Positions 8,415 to 18,139 of a stretch of DNA of 24,153 nucleotides are shown here, one piece after another (position 1 is the first letter of the stretch; each line of letters opens with the position of its first letter). Source of the stretch: Carex sylvatica (Eukaryota; Streptophyta; Magnoliopsida; Poales; Cyperaceae); contig CAXKVR010000663.1 of NCBI GenBank assembly GCA_964058845.1, positions 1 to 24,153 of the forward strand, in the 5' to 3' direction. The position numbers were made by a program, and so were the translations under genes. The notes under the pieces were generated by a model that saw only the letters and a list, made by a program, of their open reading frames with translations, made no database searches and was not told where the DNA came from.

Positions 8415-10986
8415 TTTCATAGGGTAGCATGTACTAAGTCTAGAAAAAATAAAATTCAAACATTGGAAATTGACCAGCAGGTTACTTTCAATGATACTGT
8501 TATTCATAAGCATATCCTAGATTTTTATAAGGACCTACTTGGCACTCCTGGCCACACCTTTGCTAACCTAGATAGTAATTTTTGGTCAGACAATGAAATG
8601 ATCTTAGATGCTGAAAATGCAAATCTTATAGCTCCCTTCACGGAAGCTGAAATACATAGGACTGTTTTTGAGTCCGAAGCTCAGGGGGCACCTGGCCCGA
8701 TGGCTTATCATTTGCTTTTTATCAATTCTTTTGGGATCTTATCAAACCATACCTTCTTCTGTTGTGTAGACAATTTTACAATGAACAGTTAGAATTACCT
8801 CAAATTAATAAATCTATCATTTGTTTGATCTCAAAAGAACCTGAGACACAAAATTCAGACCCTTCAGCCTTGTAAACTCCAGCTTTAAGATCATTTCAAA
8901 AATCTTGACTTATAGATTAGAACCAATTCTACAAAGAATCATTGAGCACAACCAATCAGCGTTTTTGAAAGACCGATACATATTAGATAATGTTGTCCTA
9001 AGCCATGAAATCATACACCATTGTCAAGTGACAAATCAACAAGGTGTAGTTATAAAAATTGATTTTGAAAAGACTTACGACAAGATTAATTGGAAATATT
9101 TGCTTTCACTCATGCATAGTAGAGGGTTCCATCCCAAACGGATTTCTTGGCTGACCAATTGACTCTTTAGCTCTTAATCTTGTATTAACATCAATGGAAC
9201 CCACACCCCTTACTTCTTTTGTAAAAGAGGAATCCGTTAAGGAGATCCTCTCTCTCCATATCTCTTTCTGTTAGCAGCTGATACACTCAACAAATTGTTC
9301 AAAACTGGAAGAGACACATCTAAGATAATTGGGCTGGGGCCTGAATGTCTTAATGGTAAAGCACTAACAAATGCCCATTATGCTGATGATACAATATTAT
9401 TTCTTCAAGCTTCTCCAAAATGTGTGTTATCAGCATGGTGGACTATGATTATTTTTGAAGGGTTATAAGGGGTGAAAATGAATATAGAAAAAACAGAATT
9501 ATAACCTATTAATGTCCAATCTCCACTAACTCAAGAGCTAGCTGACTCCTTTAGATGTTCACTTGCATCCTTTCCTTTTAAGTACCTGGGAGTTCCCTTA
9601 CATAATAAAAAGTTATCTATTCAAAATTGGGGATTTATAGTTGATAAAATCACTAATAAATTGCAGAATTGGAAAGGTCAGATATTATCTTTAGGGGGTA
9701 GACTGACTTTAGTCAATGCAGTCTTGTCTGCTGTACCACTTTATGCCTTATCTATGTATGTTGTTCCTAAGACAATTATTGCCCAAATAGATAAACTAAG
9801 GAGATCTTTCTTGTGGCAGGGCACTAGTAGTAAACGAAAATATGCCTTATGTAATTGGGAAACTGTATGTATGGCCAAACAGTTTGGTAGAATGGGTATT
9901 TTGGATCTCCACCAAATGAATATAGCATTGTTACTCAAATGGTGGTGGAAATTCAAGAATCCCTCTTACCATGGTCTTTGGAAAACTGGCATCACACTTA
10001 AATACTATACCAATGCACCAGCCTTGCCTTTTTCTCCCTTCTGGCAGGCAATTTTTCAAAAAGAACATCTTGGTAAGCTTAGCACTCACAGCTATCCAGG
10101 TAATCAAGGATCTGTTTCTTTCTGGCATGATATTTGGGTTGACAATTGTACCTTGATGCACAGATTCCCTCAACTCTATGAATTAAGAACCACACAACAT
10201 ATTACAGTCCAACAGGTAGTGGTATCCCAAGGGGCTGACATGTCTTTTCGAAGACAATTAAGTGGTGTGCTGTTGCATGAATGGGGAATACTCTTGCAAA
10301 TGATTAGCACTCTCTCATTTACACATAATTGTGATCACCTTGCTTGGAGATGGGAAGCCAATGGAATTTTTACTGTCAAATCCTTGTACAAATTTCTCAA
10401 TTTCATGGGGATTACTGTTAAAAATCAACTGCTATGGTGGAAAGTACCTGTGCCACTTAAAATCAGAGCCTTTATGTGGCTGGTCCATAAGCACATAATT
10501 TTGACCAAAAAAGTTTTACAAAAAAAAGGTTGGATTGGAGATATGAATTGTCAGTTTTGTCACCAAATAGAAGACTCTAATCATTTAGTTTTCAAATGTC
10601 ACTATGCTAAACACATTTAGTTTTGGATGGAGAAATATCAGGATTTACATCAACAGTAGCATTATATTGCTGATGCTATGCAGTATGCTATTTGTCTCCC
10701 TAAATTTCAGCAATCTGCATTTCTTGTTGTTGTTTGTGGAGTTATTTGGAGCATCTGGAAGCATCGCAATGACCTATGTTTTAACAGCACTGTCATTTAC
10801 ACTTCAAAAAACCTTATCTTACAAATTGTGCCTTTGGTCTCTTATTGGACAGGTACAGTTAAGCAGGAAGTGCGGGAAGCTACACAGCTGTGGCTGCCAC
10901 AAGATATTGATGTTATTCCTCTTCAAGTGCTGGATCCTGAAGATGTGCTTATGCTGGACTGGGTGACAGGAGAAGATGATGAGTGA
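8415..10986 (+). pseudogene. LINE ORF2 reverse transcriptase remnant
   Basis: The reading starts FHRVACTKSRKNKI in frame with 8415. It reaches an APGP motif near 8690, shifts frame twice (about 8700-8728 and about 8850), then stays in one frame to 10986 with several stops. Visible motifs are: FRP(F)SLVN (about 8854-8877); RT motif A, DFEKTYD, at 9061; motif B, GDPLSP, at 9241, preceded by a stop where Gln is usual; YADD at 9379-9390; the thumb-like GGRLTLVNAVLSAVPLYALS (about 9694-9755); and the zf-RVT knuckle CQFC...H...C from 10549. A stop at 10618 precedes the C-terminal IWSIWKHRND tail, which ends at 10986. The catalytic residues of motifs A and C survive, but frameshifts and stops make it non-functional. 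It is an L1-clade plant element by motif order. Confidence 0.9.
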
Positions 10987-11248
10987 ACCTCTCTGTTATA
11001 TTGTTATGATTGTGCATGTGTGCACATTATCTTGTTTGCTTTCTAGTTTAAACAATGCTTTTGAGTATTTTTTATATTGGACTATGTCTGTATACACCTG
11101 TTAGTGGTGTCAAAAATGCTAGCTGTTTTGTTTTATTGCTTGTATTCTTGGGATGCATTAAACAGGCATCTAACATTTAGTATCATGTAATGTTATGTTA
11201 GTTTCAATATATAAAACGGGCAAATTATTTCCTTTCTTCAAAAAAAAA
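8415..11248 (+). mobile_element. 5'-truncated L1-type LINE, 2.8 kb, 16-bp TSD
   Basis: The insertion is bounded by agaagagttgatcttt (8399-8414) and agaagagttaatcttt (11249-11264), a 16-bp target duplication with one mismatch. It ends in a poly(A) tract (about 11239-11249). It contains most of ORF2 from just before the reverse transcriptase to the C-terminus, plus a ~260-bp 3'UTR. ORF1 and the endonuclease are missing, as expected from 5' truncation. The host sequence to the left continues in the material between its right TSD and the Mutator MITE. Confidence 0.88.
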
Positions 11249-11328
11249 AGAAGAGTTAATCTTTATGCCTTTTTTTTAATTTTTTCGAATTTGTTTTTTA
11301 CCCATTAAATTTATTGTATTTAGAAAAA

Positions 11329-11742
11329 GAGAAGGGTTCAAATGCACCCAAATTTTTGTGCACCCAAATACACCTTATCTTTTATCTGTGTTTTCAAAGT
11401 TAAAACAGTTAATCCGAACCGTTAGATGTGATCTATATATTAAGATGTGCTTGGAGACCAAATTTTACATTTTTTGAAATTTTTTTACTATTTTTTTAGA
11501 TTTATTGAAAATCGCTGTTTTTTATGGTCCAGATTTGCTAAAAACAGCGATTTTCAATAAATCTAAAAAAATAGTAAAAAAATTTCAAAAAATGTAAAAT
11601 TTGGTCTTCAAGCATATCTTAATATATAGATCGCATCTAACGGTTCGGATTGACTATTCGGACTTTGAAAACAGAGAAAAATAATTTGAAAGATAAAGTG
11701 CATTTGAGTGCACAAAAATTTAGGTGCATTTGAACCCTCCTC
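11329..11742. mobile_element. Foldback Mutator-type MITE, 414 bp, perfect 9-bp TSD
   Basis: The element begins GAGAAGGGTTCAAATGCAC and ends with the complement of GAGGAGGGTTCAAATGCAC. It is flanked by ttagaaaaa at 11320-11328 and 11743-11751. A 9-bp duplication plus long inverted repeats point to the Mutator superfamily. Almost the whole element is two arms (11329-11522 and 11540-11742) around a ~17-nt loop. The innermost ~66 bp of each arm pair perfectly and the outer parts carry scattered mismatches and a small indel. There is no coding capacity. Confidence 0.88.
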
Positions 11743-11751
11743 TTAGAAAAA

Positions 11752-12000
11752 TTAACTTTTTCAATATCGAACTTAGAATTTTGAGGGAAACGAATTTTTT
11801 TTAATTTTTTTTTTTCAAAATAGCAACCCCATTTGAATGGATTTTAGAGACTCAATAGAGTTCTCCTTCCTAATCAATGCCTTTCTAAAACTACACTGTA
11901 GTGATATGTGTCCATTTTTGTAACAATAATAATTATAAAGTGCACCGTGCATGTGTTGGTCTTGACTCTTGACTCGCTTTCACAATCCTTTATAAAAATA
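11752..12000. other. AT-rich spacer
   Basis: No gene or element terminus recognised between the MITE and the exon-like segment at 12021. Confidence 0.4.
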
Positions 12001-12020
12001 AGTTGTATTGTTTTTTTAGT

Positions 12021-12165
12021 TCCAAGTGCCTTTTTCATTCATTTGATGAGGCAGTTGAAGGATTTGGATTTTGATTGTGTTTTGAGGCTCTATCTACTTA
12101 GCTTGGCCGAGCTCCGGCATGATTTTCATAGCCCGATAGTTAATAATAAGAAGTTAATTGTTCAG
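12021..12165 (+). pseudogene. Orphan exon-like segment, unassigned
   Basis: A stretch preceded by a T-rich tract ending ttttttag (to 12020) and followed by ttcag|gtctg (12165/12166) looks like an internal exon. One frame reads protein-like sequence around LKDLDFDCVLRLYLLSLAEL and HDFHSPIVNNKKLIVQ. No partner exons were found in the neighbourhood and I do not recognise the family. It may be a transposed gene fragment or a chance open stretch. Confidence 0.3.
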
Positions 12166-12184
12166 GTCTGTTTAGAGTATTGAA

Positions 12185-12845
12185 ATAGCGATTATATAAA
12201 GAAAATGGAATTATCCTCTTCCAGTTTAACCACAATATTGAAAGGTCTCGTAAAGTTCAGAAATAATTTGGAATATGAAACTTACTTTGTAAAGGAAACA
12301 AAGATATCAACAAATCAAGGTGCTATTTTTTCTTTTTATTACCGCTGCTCAATGCATAGAAGACGAACTTATAATGCAAACATTTGTTATTACGGAGCCA
12401 TTGATCTTATTTATTTTTCAAAGTCAATTTGAACCAGTTTTGACTTTTGAGTCATTGTGCAGACTAAATATTTATGTTGTTTCTTCAAACATGAAAATCG
12501 AGCATAGTTGTTTCTTCAAGCATTCAGGTAATGCATTATGTTGAAAACTAAAAAACTAGTTGGGGCATAAAGTCAAAATAAACAAGCATACTACAAAAGT
12601 ACAACCTGAACTATTACTCAACATTTTCAAACTAATTTTTCCAGCTACTTGATGCTTCAGTAAAGGCCAAAAGTGACCATTTAGTCTGGCACATGAACAT
12701 GTGTCCTACATATACGAAAGGTTTCAAAACTCAGTGATTACCTAAGCCTGAACCTTAAATAAGATCTTTCCACAAAAAAAGGCCACATCTAGTAACTTAA
12801 AAGACTCCAAAATATTCTGAATTTAAATTTGTAGACACTACAAAA
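12185..12845. other. Spacer and probable 3'UTR of the DUF3444 gene
   Basis: No further coding content. For the minus-strand gene, TTTATT at about 12409 on the + strand would read AATAAA, a possible poly(A) signal about 430 bp past the stop. The true 3' end is unknown. Confidence 0.35.
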
Positions 12846-14267
12846 CTAATTAGTTGCCGCCTTAGCCTGCAACAAACCCACTGGCAAGGCTGCTGGGTCC
12901 AGCTCAAAACATCCATCTTGAACTGGTCCACCATCTTTAACTTGTACACCATCATCAAGCTTAAAAGCCGGCACCCGGTGCGAGAACCTAAGCATCTCTT
13001 CCCTATTCACCATTCTTTTAGCAGCGCCCAATTCACTGTCAACTCGTTTATAAACAGCCGTGAAGCCATTAACCTTCACCAGTGGCACAAGACAACATCC
13101 CTTGTTCTTCTTACTGTACTCCTCCAGAACCTCAACCATTTCATACTCATGGATCACCTCATCTGCTGTATGTGGGCCCCAGTCACCAGACCAGTTCTTG
13201 TATATAGCCCAAACCTCACCACATCTCGGAAAGATCCGGATTGTGCCCTGTGGGCCACGCTCCCAGTCAACTCTATGTGAGAACAAATTCTCAGCACGGA
13301 CAATTTCACACTTTTTCTCGACACGAAAATGACCGAGTGTTTTGACAAACCCGGATCCAATCCAGCTTAAACGGCCAAACTCAGCAGTTGATGGAGATTT
13401 CAAGTATGAAAATCGAATTTTGAATCTTTTGGAAGATAAAATTTTTTGAACAAAAGCATAAAACCTTGGCATGCCATCATCATCATCATAACAGGCCCAA
13501 ACTTGTTCCTTTCGAAAGGCGTGGCGGGTCCGGTCCAGATCAAAGTCATGGAACTCCGAATCAGGTACATCTAAGATCGAATCATCCTCATAAACCATAT
13601 TCTTAAGCGTTTCCAGTTTTGGTCCTAGGTCAATCCTCGCTCTCTCCACAAGCATTTTTCTTATGTGAGATAAGGGAAACTCCTTGGTCAAACGGATCCG
13701 GATCGACCGAGTATTAGGAACGAACCGAATCTCTTCATGTCTATTTGAAATTTTAACCCCACAACCATTGCCACTTTCACTACTTGACGAGTTGAGATCG
13801 ACAACAGACTTTGCCGATTCATTTTCTGTACTTTCTTTTTTCTCTTCCAACCCTCCAGTTGTTGGTAATTTCACAGATTCAACCACAGTATGAATTACAC
13901 TTTTATCCATGCCCATTTTACCAGACTTTGCCTTTTTCTTGGCTGCAAGCAATGCTGCTACCATCTCCTCCCTCTCTCTGATAAACGGGTCCTGACCCGA
14001 ATCATCTTTTACAGTTTCAACCACCATGTTCTCTCTATTACTGTCATCTTCTTCCTTTCTTGCCTTTTTTGCAATGGGGACATCATGAGGCGCTAAAATT
14101 TTGTTTGAACCCCGTTTGAGAGGGGTGTACTTGCGAAGCGCCGCCTGTTTCTTGGCCATCAAGAGTGTGGTTGCCATTTGTTCTCTCTCTTTGGCAAACG
14201 AGTCGTGGTCATCAGTAAGGTCAGGTTCGGGCAAGGGATTGAGCCTGATAACTTTAGCAGAAGGCAT
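12846..14267 (-). CDS. DUF3444-domain protein, 473 aa
   Basis: This is an intact single-exon coding region. Residues about 234-462 match the plant DUF3444 domain: PDSEFHDFDLDRT at 235-247, VWACYDDDDGMPRFYAFV (256-273), the GEVWAIYKNWS block (350-360), GFTAVYKR (401-408), MLRFSHRVPAFKL (425-437) and FELDPAALP (454-462). This domain is often found behind a J domain in plant DnaJ proteins, but no J domain is present here. The N-terminal third is charged, holds a likely nuclear-localisation stretch (KKARK, 67-71), and contains a duplicated motif (22-46 and 93-117). The biochemical role of DUF3444 is not known. An upstream 5'UTR exon and intron are inferred from splice signals. The ATG at 14265-14267 starts a frame that covers the whole duplicated N-terminus. 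Confidence 0.92.
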   Translation of the reverse strand: MPSAKVIRLNPLPEPDLTDDHDSFAKEREQMATTLLMAKKQAALRKYTPLKRGSNKILAPHDVPIAKKARKEEDDSNRENMVVETVKDDSGQDPFIREREEMVAALLAAKKKAKSGKMGMDKSVIHTVVESVKLPTTGGLEEKKESTENESAKSVVDLNSSSSESGNGCGVKISNRHEEIRFVPNTRSIRIRLTKEFPLSHIRKMLVERARIDLGPKLETLKNMVYEDDSILDVPDSEFHDFDLDRTRHAFRKEQVWACYDDDDGMPRFYAFVQKILSSKRFKIRFSYLKSPSTAEFGRLSWIGSGFVKTLGHFRVEKKCEIVRAENLFSHRVDWERGPQGTIRIFPRCGEVWAIYKNWSGDWGPHTADEVIHEYEMVEVLEEYSKKNKGCCLVPLVKVNGFTAVYKRVDSELGAAKRMVNREEMLRFSHRVPAFKLDDGVQVKDGGPVQDGCFELDPAALPVGLLQAKAATN

Positions 14268-14284
14268 TGTGTAGAGTGCAAAAC

Positions 14285-14962
14285 CTACAATTTCAAGAAG
14301 ATAAAAAACTAAAGTGCAGAAAATAATTAAATTATTAAATCAAACAATATAAGTCTAAATACAAAAGAATAAGCTGAACTCCAATTAATTTCATAAAATA
14401 CTATGCAAATTAGTTTTTGGCTTCAACTAACCAATTCCATAACATAGAGATGTAATCCAAACAGAAGCCAAGCAGAAACCAAGGTATGTAGTTCAATATA
14501 CAAACAATCAGCACAGTAAAACACTATGGATAAGCACACTAAAAAAGTAGACTGCAATGTACCAAATGTTTTTTTTTTTTTTTTTTTTTTACTGAGCCTA
14601 AATGGTTAAGTGCAGCAAAGGTTAGCAGAAATCAATGAAATAAAGACCTCATTTTATTTGTATTTCGCATTCACATGACTAATCTTAAGTTCGTCGTTAA
14701 ACTTTCTCTTGCATTCACAAAACACACTAGTAACAAGTTACACAGAATACAAATTGAAGTAAAGGCACTTTCGAACCTTTATTTTTCTATTTTCTTGTTA
14801 CGGAGGGTGCAATGTGTATTTCCATAAATATTGATTAAATGTGATAAAACTTTCAGAAGAAAGACCGAGAACGCCAACTACGCTGTACTCTGGTTTGGGT
14901 GACAAATCGATTTAAAAATATAATACGATTTCGACTCGAGATAAACAAAATCAGGAACTTAC
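14285..14962 (-). other. Probable 5'UTR intron of the DUF3444 gene
   Basis: On the minus strand, AGT|GTAAGT at 14962 is a strong donor and TTGTAG|GTTTTGC at 14285 is a good acceptor 17 nt before the ATG. The intron would be 678 bp. It contains a 22-nt A-run on the minus strand (T-run at 14569-14590). The inferred upstream exon (14963 to about 15050) contains ctagggttcgtcg, resembling the telo-box/5'UTR style of housekeeping plant genes. Confidence 0.55.
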
Positions 14963-15078
14963 ACTAAATGCTGGATAGAAAGGAAACACTTAACGCTGCG
15001 AGTCGACGAACCCTAGCAATTTTTCAATTTGTCGTGGATTGGGGGGGAATGAAATTTCAATCTTTCTTATTTGAACTT

Positions 15079-15288
15079 CCCTCCAGTCCTCCGAGTGCGT
15101 ATCTTCTGAGATATCTCAACTTTTGCGTGAGCGACGTGTCCGGTGCCTATTCGGGGGTAGCGCAGGGGCCCGGTATTATTGAGCTTGGAGATTCGTGAAG
15201 ACTGTATTTGAACGGTTTAGATTTTCCAAAAAGTCACGCAAAATTTGAGATATCTCAGAGGATATGAATTCCAGCCCTCCAGGCCTCC
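15079..15288. repeat. 30-bp inverted repeat framed by 14-bp direct repeats, promoter of DUF3444 gene
   Basis: Arms at 15101-15130 and 15234-15263 match at 28 of 30 positions. Each contains the palindrome GAGATATCTC and ends in TTTTGCGTGA. Outside them, ccctccagtcctcc (15079-15092) and ccctccaggcctcc (15275-15288) form a direct repeat with one mismatch. The arrangement resembles a small inverted-repeat element (~180 bp) with target duplication, but a 14-bp duplication fits no standard DNA-transposon family. It sits just upstream of the inferred 5'UTR exon of the minus-strand gene. Confidence 0.6.
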
Positions 15289-15639
15289 ACTATGATGGTT
15301 TCAGTGAGATTTTTATTCCCCTACGGCGGTTCCTGTGAATCCATCTGTGAGGCACTAACCTGATATAGTCCTAGCCGTTAAGACTTAAGATACAGTGGCG
15401 TGTGACGGTGTGAGCTGAACTACAATTGTGACCGTTCTGTCTTTACACAAGTCAATAATCATCGGACTGTATATCTCTCCACTATATTATGCACCTTAAA
15501 TTAAATTGGATGACAAAAAGTCGTGTGACTGGAATTGATTGATCTAAATTCAGATTAAATCTGAACCCTTCAGTCAAATAACATGCATTTTTTTTATATA
15601 ATGTATCTGTTTTAGATGTAGAAGTCTAAATTAAGTTAA

Positions 15640-15808
15640 AACCATACCTACCACATAAAAGACCACACATTGTTTCTCTATCTGAAATCAAAACCAACTC
15701 CTTTCTCTGTGAGAGATTGCGAGAGATTGCGAGAGAGTGCGATATATTTCTTCCTTTCTCCTTCTTCAATCGAGCGCAACTACTCGCGCATAACCCTAGA
15801 GCGCCACC
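15640..15808 (+). promoter_or_regulatory. Captured 5'UTR / proximal promoter of an RPL21 gene
   Basis: This stretch directly precedes the RPL21 start codon. It includes a CT-rich leader, three tandem 10-mers gagagattgc/gagagattgc/gagagagtgc (15711-15740) and ataaccctag (15790-15799), the telo-box style motif common in plant ribosomal-protein gene leaders. How far upstream promoter sequence was captured cannot be decided from the window. Confidence 0.5.
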
Positions 15809-15874
15809 ATGCCAGCAGGATACGATTTAAGGTCACGCATGAGGGATTCCTTCTCTCGCCCGTTTAGGAAGTAG
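15809..15874 (+). pseudogene. RPL21: Ribosomal protein L21 (eL21) N-terminal fragment
   Basis: The ATG at 15809 opens a frame reading MPAGYDLRSRMRDSFSRPFR and then Lys and a stop at 15872. Plant eL21 proteins begin with MPAG-x-LRSRTRDLF-ARPFRKKG, so the first 21 residues are clearly L21. The stop sits where the second Lys of RKKG should be (AAG to TAG), and the following GGATTC continues the match (Gly-Tyr/Phe) for a codon or two before similarity ends. eL21 is about 164 residues, so less than one seventh is present. It is a captured fragment, not a working ribosomal gene. Confidence 0.85.
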
Positions 15875-16900
15875 GGATTCCTTCTTAGTCGGCACAGAGG
15901 AGATGTTGTGGGCCCCACTTTTGGTTTTTGGTGTGGGAAATTGGAGGTGCTGCCTAGGATGAGGAGTCCTAGAAGGGGTATTGTACGTTTGGTTTGGATT
16001 TGGGATCGATTTTGGCGTAGGTGTCATGAAGGACTATAGAGAAGGAAGTTGGAATTAGTGTTTTACACGGTTTGAAATGGGAAGATTTAATGAGTATTGT
16101 TGATTGGCAATTCGGATTTTATTTCTCTGTTTCTTGAAGCCAATGGAAAGAGAAATAAAGAATTCGTTGAACATTTTAAAATAAACCCTTATACAAAATA
16201 TTCATTTCTCAGGTTCTCTCTTCTAATATCTTGCTTAGAACTGATAAATTATGATTCATTAGAAGTTCATTTTAATCACTGAGAAAGCATTGTTTTAGTT
16301 TTTAGTGTTAGATTTTTTTTTTAAGAAAAAAAAATCTTATACACAATTTAATTTGTCTTTCTTGTATTTGAGGAGATTAATCTTTTATTTTGTTCTGATA
16401 CTCTATATTTTTAATTAATAAATGAACACACCATATCTAATAATCTAAAGCTCATATATTAAGTTAGCATTAGTATTGATTAGCTTTCTTTTAATTATGT
16501 TTATTATTTTAATTAATTTTGATAATCAGGTGGAAGGTAACAGATAGTAACTGGAGCGTGGAAATGGGTTAAATTGCAAGGCACATTAAATCAAAAAACT
16601 TCCTATGGATTAAATGTAATATGTTGTAATGTAAAAAATTAGCATATTTTAGGTTACCACGTTATAAAATTAGCATGCCTGATTTTATGGCAGAAGAGAT
16701 TCACTCGAGGTAATGGATAAGAGAATCTACTGTAGGGGACTGCAAAACTGGTACAAAAATTAACTTGATTGGATTCTAGACAGAAAATTGAAGACAAATA
16801 TAATAATCAATGTCTATTTTTGATAGAACATATTTACAGTTTCTGTTACCCCTTTTCTTTGATATCTAATTATGAGAAAATTTTCTTTGTTTGGATGCAG
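15875..16900. other. Helitron interior, no assignable exon
   Basis: Non-coding in appearance: GT-rich at first (15890-16100), possibly intronic sequence of a donor gene, then AT-rich. Short ORFs on both strands have no family resemblance. Confidence 0.4.
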
Positions 16901-17144
16901 AAAGGAGCTCAAAAAATTGCTTGAATCATACGGTATAGTCAAAGAGTTAGTTCTTTTCATAACACCTGCTTGTAGTGTACTTAATTTTTTCTATTTTTTT
17001 TTTCTTCTTTTGTCTTTGAATTTTATAGAAGCTCATTCTACGGCAAAGTCAAACAAGGCATCTGTCAGTTTGAAACCAGAACAGAAAGCTACAAACTCGA
17101 TCAGAGATGGGGCCCTGCCAAATGCACAACAAATGCCTGACAAG
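16901..17144 (+). pseudogene. Two captured exons of an unassigned gene
   Basis: Exon-like segments 16901-16932 (after ttggatgcag, before gtatag) and 17029-17144 (after ttttatag, before gtgttt) join in frame. They read KELKKLLESYEAHSTAK, then a Ser/Lys/Asn-rich stretch and NAQQMPDK. The clean splice signals and conserved frame argue for true captured exons. I do not recognise the family. They could be the linker region of the same kinase gene whose exons follow, but the phases (0 here, a different one at 17232) do not join directly. Confidence 0.5.
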
Positions 17145-17231
17145 GTGTTTTTTTTTTCTATAAAAATGAACTAAGACATGACAAATATGACTTAGTTAAT
17201 TTTTTGGGTTCTCTTTTAATTTCTTCATTAG

Positions 17232-17634
17232 GAGAATTACAAAATCACAGTCTAATTTTGGTGGTTTCTGTTTTGAAAATGACAGCCTAATTTTGGTCTA
17301 TGAGTACTTGCCAAGAGATATTCTGGAAGAAATTCTGCACAGTGAGTCTTAAATTTTGATTGATAGCTTTCACTTTATTATAATGCATGTCTTGAAACAT
17401 GTAGCTCTCTTTTTATGGGAAGAAATTATCTTTATGTTGGCAGCTATCTTTAATTAACATTTCAGCCTTTCTGGAAAAGCGATTTTTATTTACTTGTTGT
17501 ACTTATTATTTGTCAGGCAGAAAAGAACATAAGGATACATTCGGTTGGAATGAGAGAGAGAAGGTTGAGCTAGGTATAGCCAGTGCATTGAATTATCTGC
17601 ATGGTCATGGCAATCACCGGCCTGTCATCTATAG
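17232..17634 (+). pseudogene. Receptor-like cytoplasmic kinase fragment, 2 exons
   Basis: Exons 17232-17341 and 17517-17634 splice in frame (CAC A|gtgagt ... tcag|GC AGA). They read GFCFENDSLILVYEYLPRDI, LEEILHS, RKEHKDTFGWNERE, LGIASALNYLHG and RPVIYR. This is kinase subdomain V to the start of VIb, with the LVYEYLPxGSLEExLH / FGWNER pattern of plant RLCKs related to the USP-domain kinases. The exon ends at VI(H)R, a common intron position before D-V-K-S-S-N. The His of the HRD motif has become Tyr and Gly-Ser of the PRGS turn has become Asp-Ile. The ATP-binding lobe and catalytic loop are absent, so it is non-functional. Confidence 0.85.
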
Positions 17635-17744
17635 GTATTTTAATCCCAACTTCAAATAAGACAAGCCATACAAGGTTAACTCGGTAATGTTATATCCTAC
17701 ACTTCGAGAGAAGCACGTGTAGATGAGATTAAGAAACAATTGTT

Positions 17745-18139
17745 GGTATATGGGGTGAGTTTGACAAGGGAGGTGATAGAAGAACACGTGAAGAACAGTT
17801 CGAGCAGCTGGTGGATTGGATGGAAGAACATAAAGCTACTGGTAAATGGATCGAAACATTAGAGGTCAGATTAGGAGCCCTGACTGTTGTGATTAATTCA
17901 TTTTTGTCATTTCATGTAGAATTGGATTTTGGGTTTGGTTCCCCTATCATGGCATTGCCTTGGGTGAGGCCGACCCGGCTTGGGTATGGTTCCTTCTCCA
18001 TTATGACGACCCAAAAAACAATGGTTCATGGTTTGTTAGTGCGCTGCTGTGTCCGAGATTGGCAGAGGTGATAGAGCAGGATGTAGAGAGGGTGTTTAAG
18101 CCAGTCACAACAGAGAGTCTGAGTTTTGTGCTGGCATGA
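17745..18139 (+). pseudogene. BAHD acyltransferase C-terminal fragment
   Basis: One frame reads REEQFEQLVDWMEEHK, an Ile/Leu-rich stretch, and ELDFGFGSPIMALPW; the DFGxG signature of BAHD (HXXXD-type) acyltransferases is near 17930. A frameshift at about 18000 moves to a second frame reading YDDPKNNGSWFVSALLCPRL, then AEVIEQDVERVFKP to a stop at 18137-18139. That is the normal C-terminus of the family. The N-terminal half with HXXXD is missing. These enzymes transfer acyl groups from CoA thioesters to alcohols or amines in the cytosol. This copy cannot work. Confidence 0.85.

Noticed and set aside
9741..10173. Minus-strand and alternate-frame ORFs inside the large LINE
   Set aside because: They are shadows of the reverse transcriptase frame, which carries the recognisable motifs.
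12918..14096. Several + strand ORFs of 68-120 codons
   Set aside because: All are antisense shadows of the intact DUF3444 coding region.
15833..16027. Minus-strand Pro-rich 64-codon ORF
   Set aside because: It overlaps the antisense of the eL21 fragment and GT-rich Helitron interior, with no family signal.
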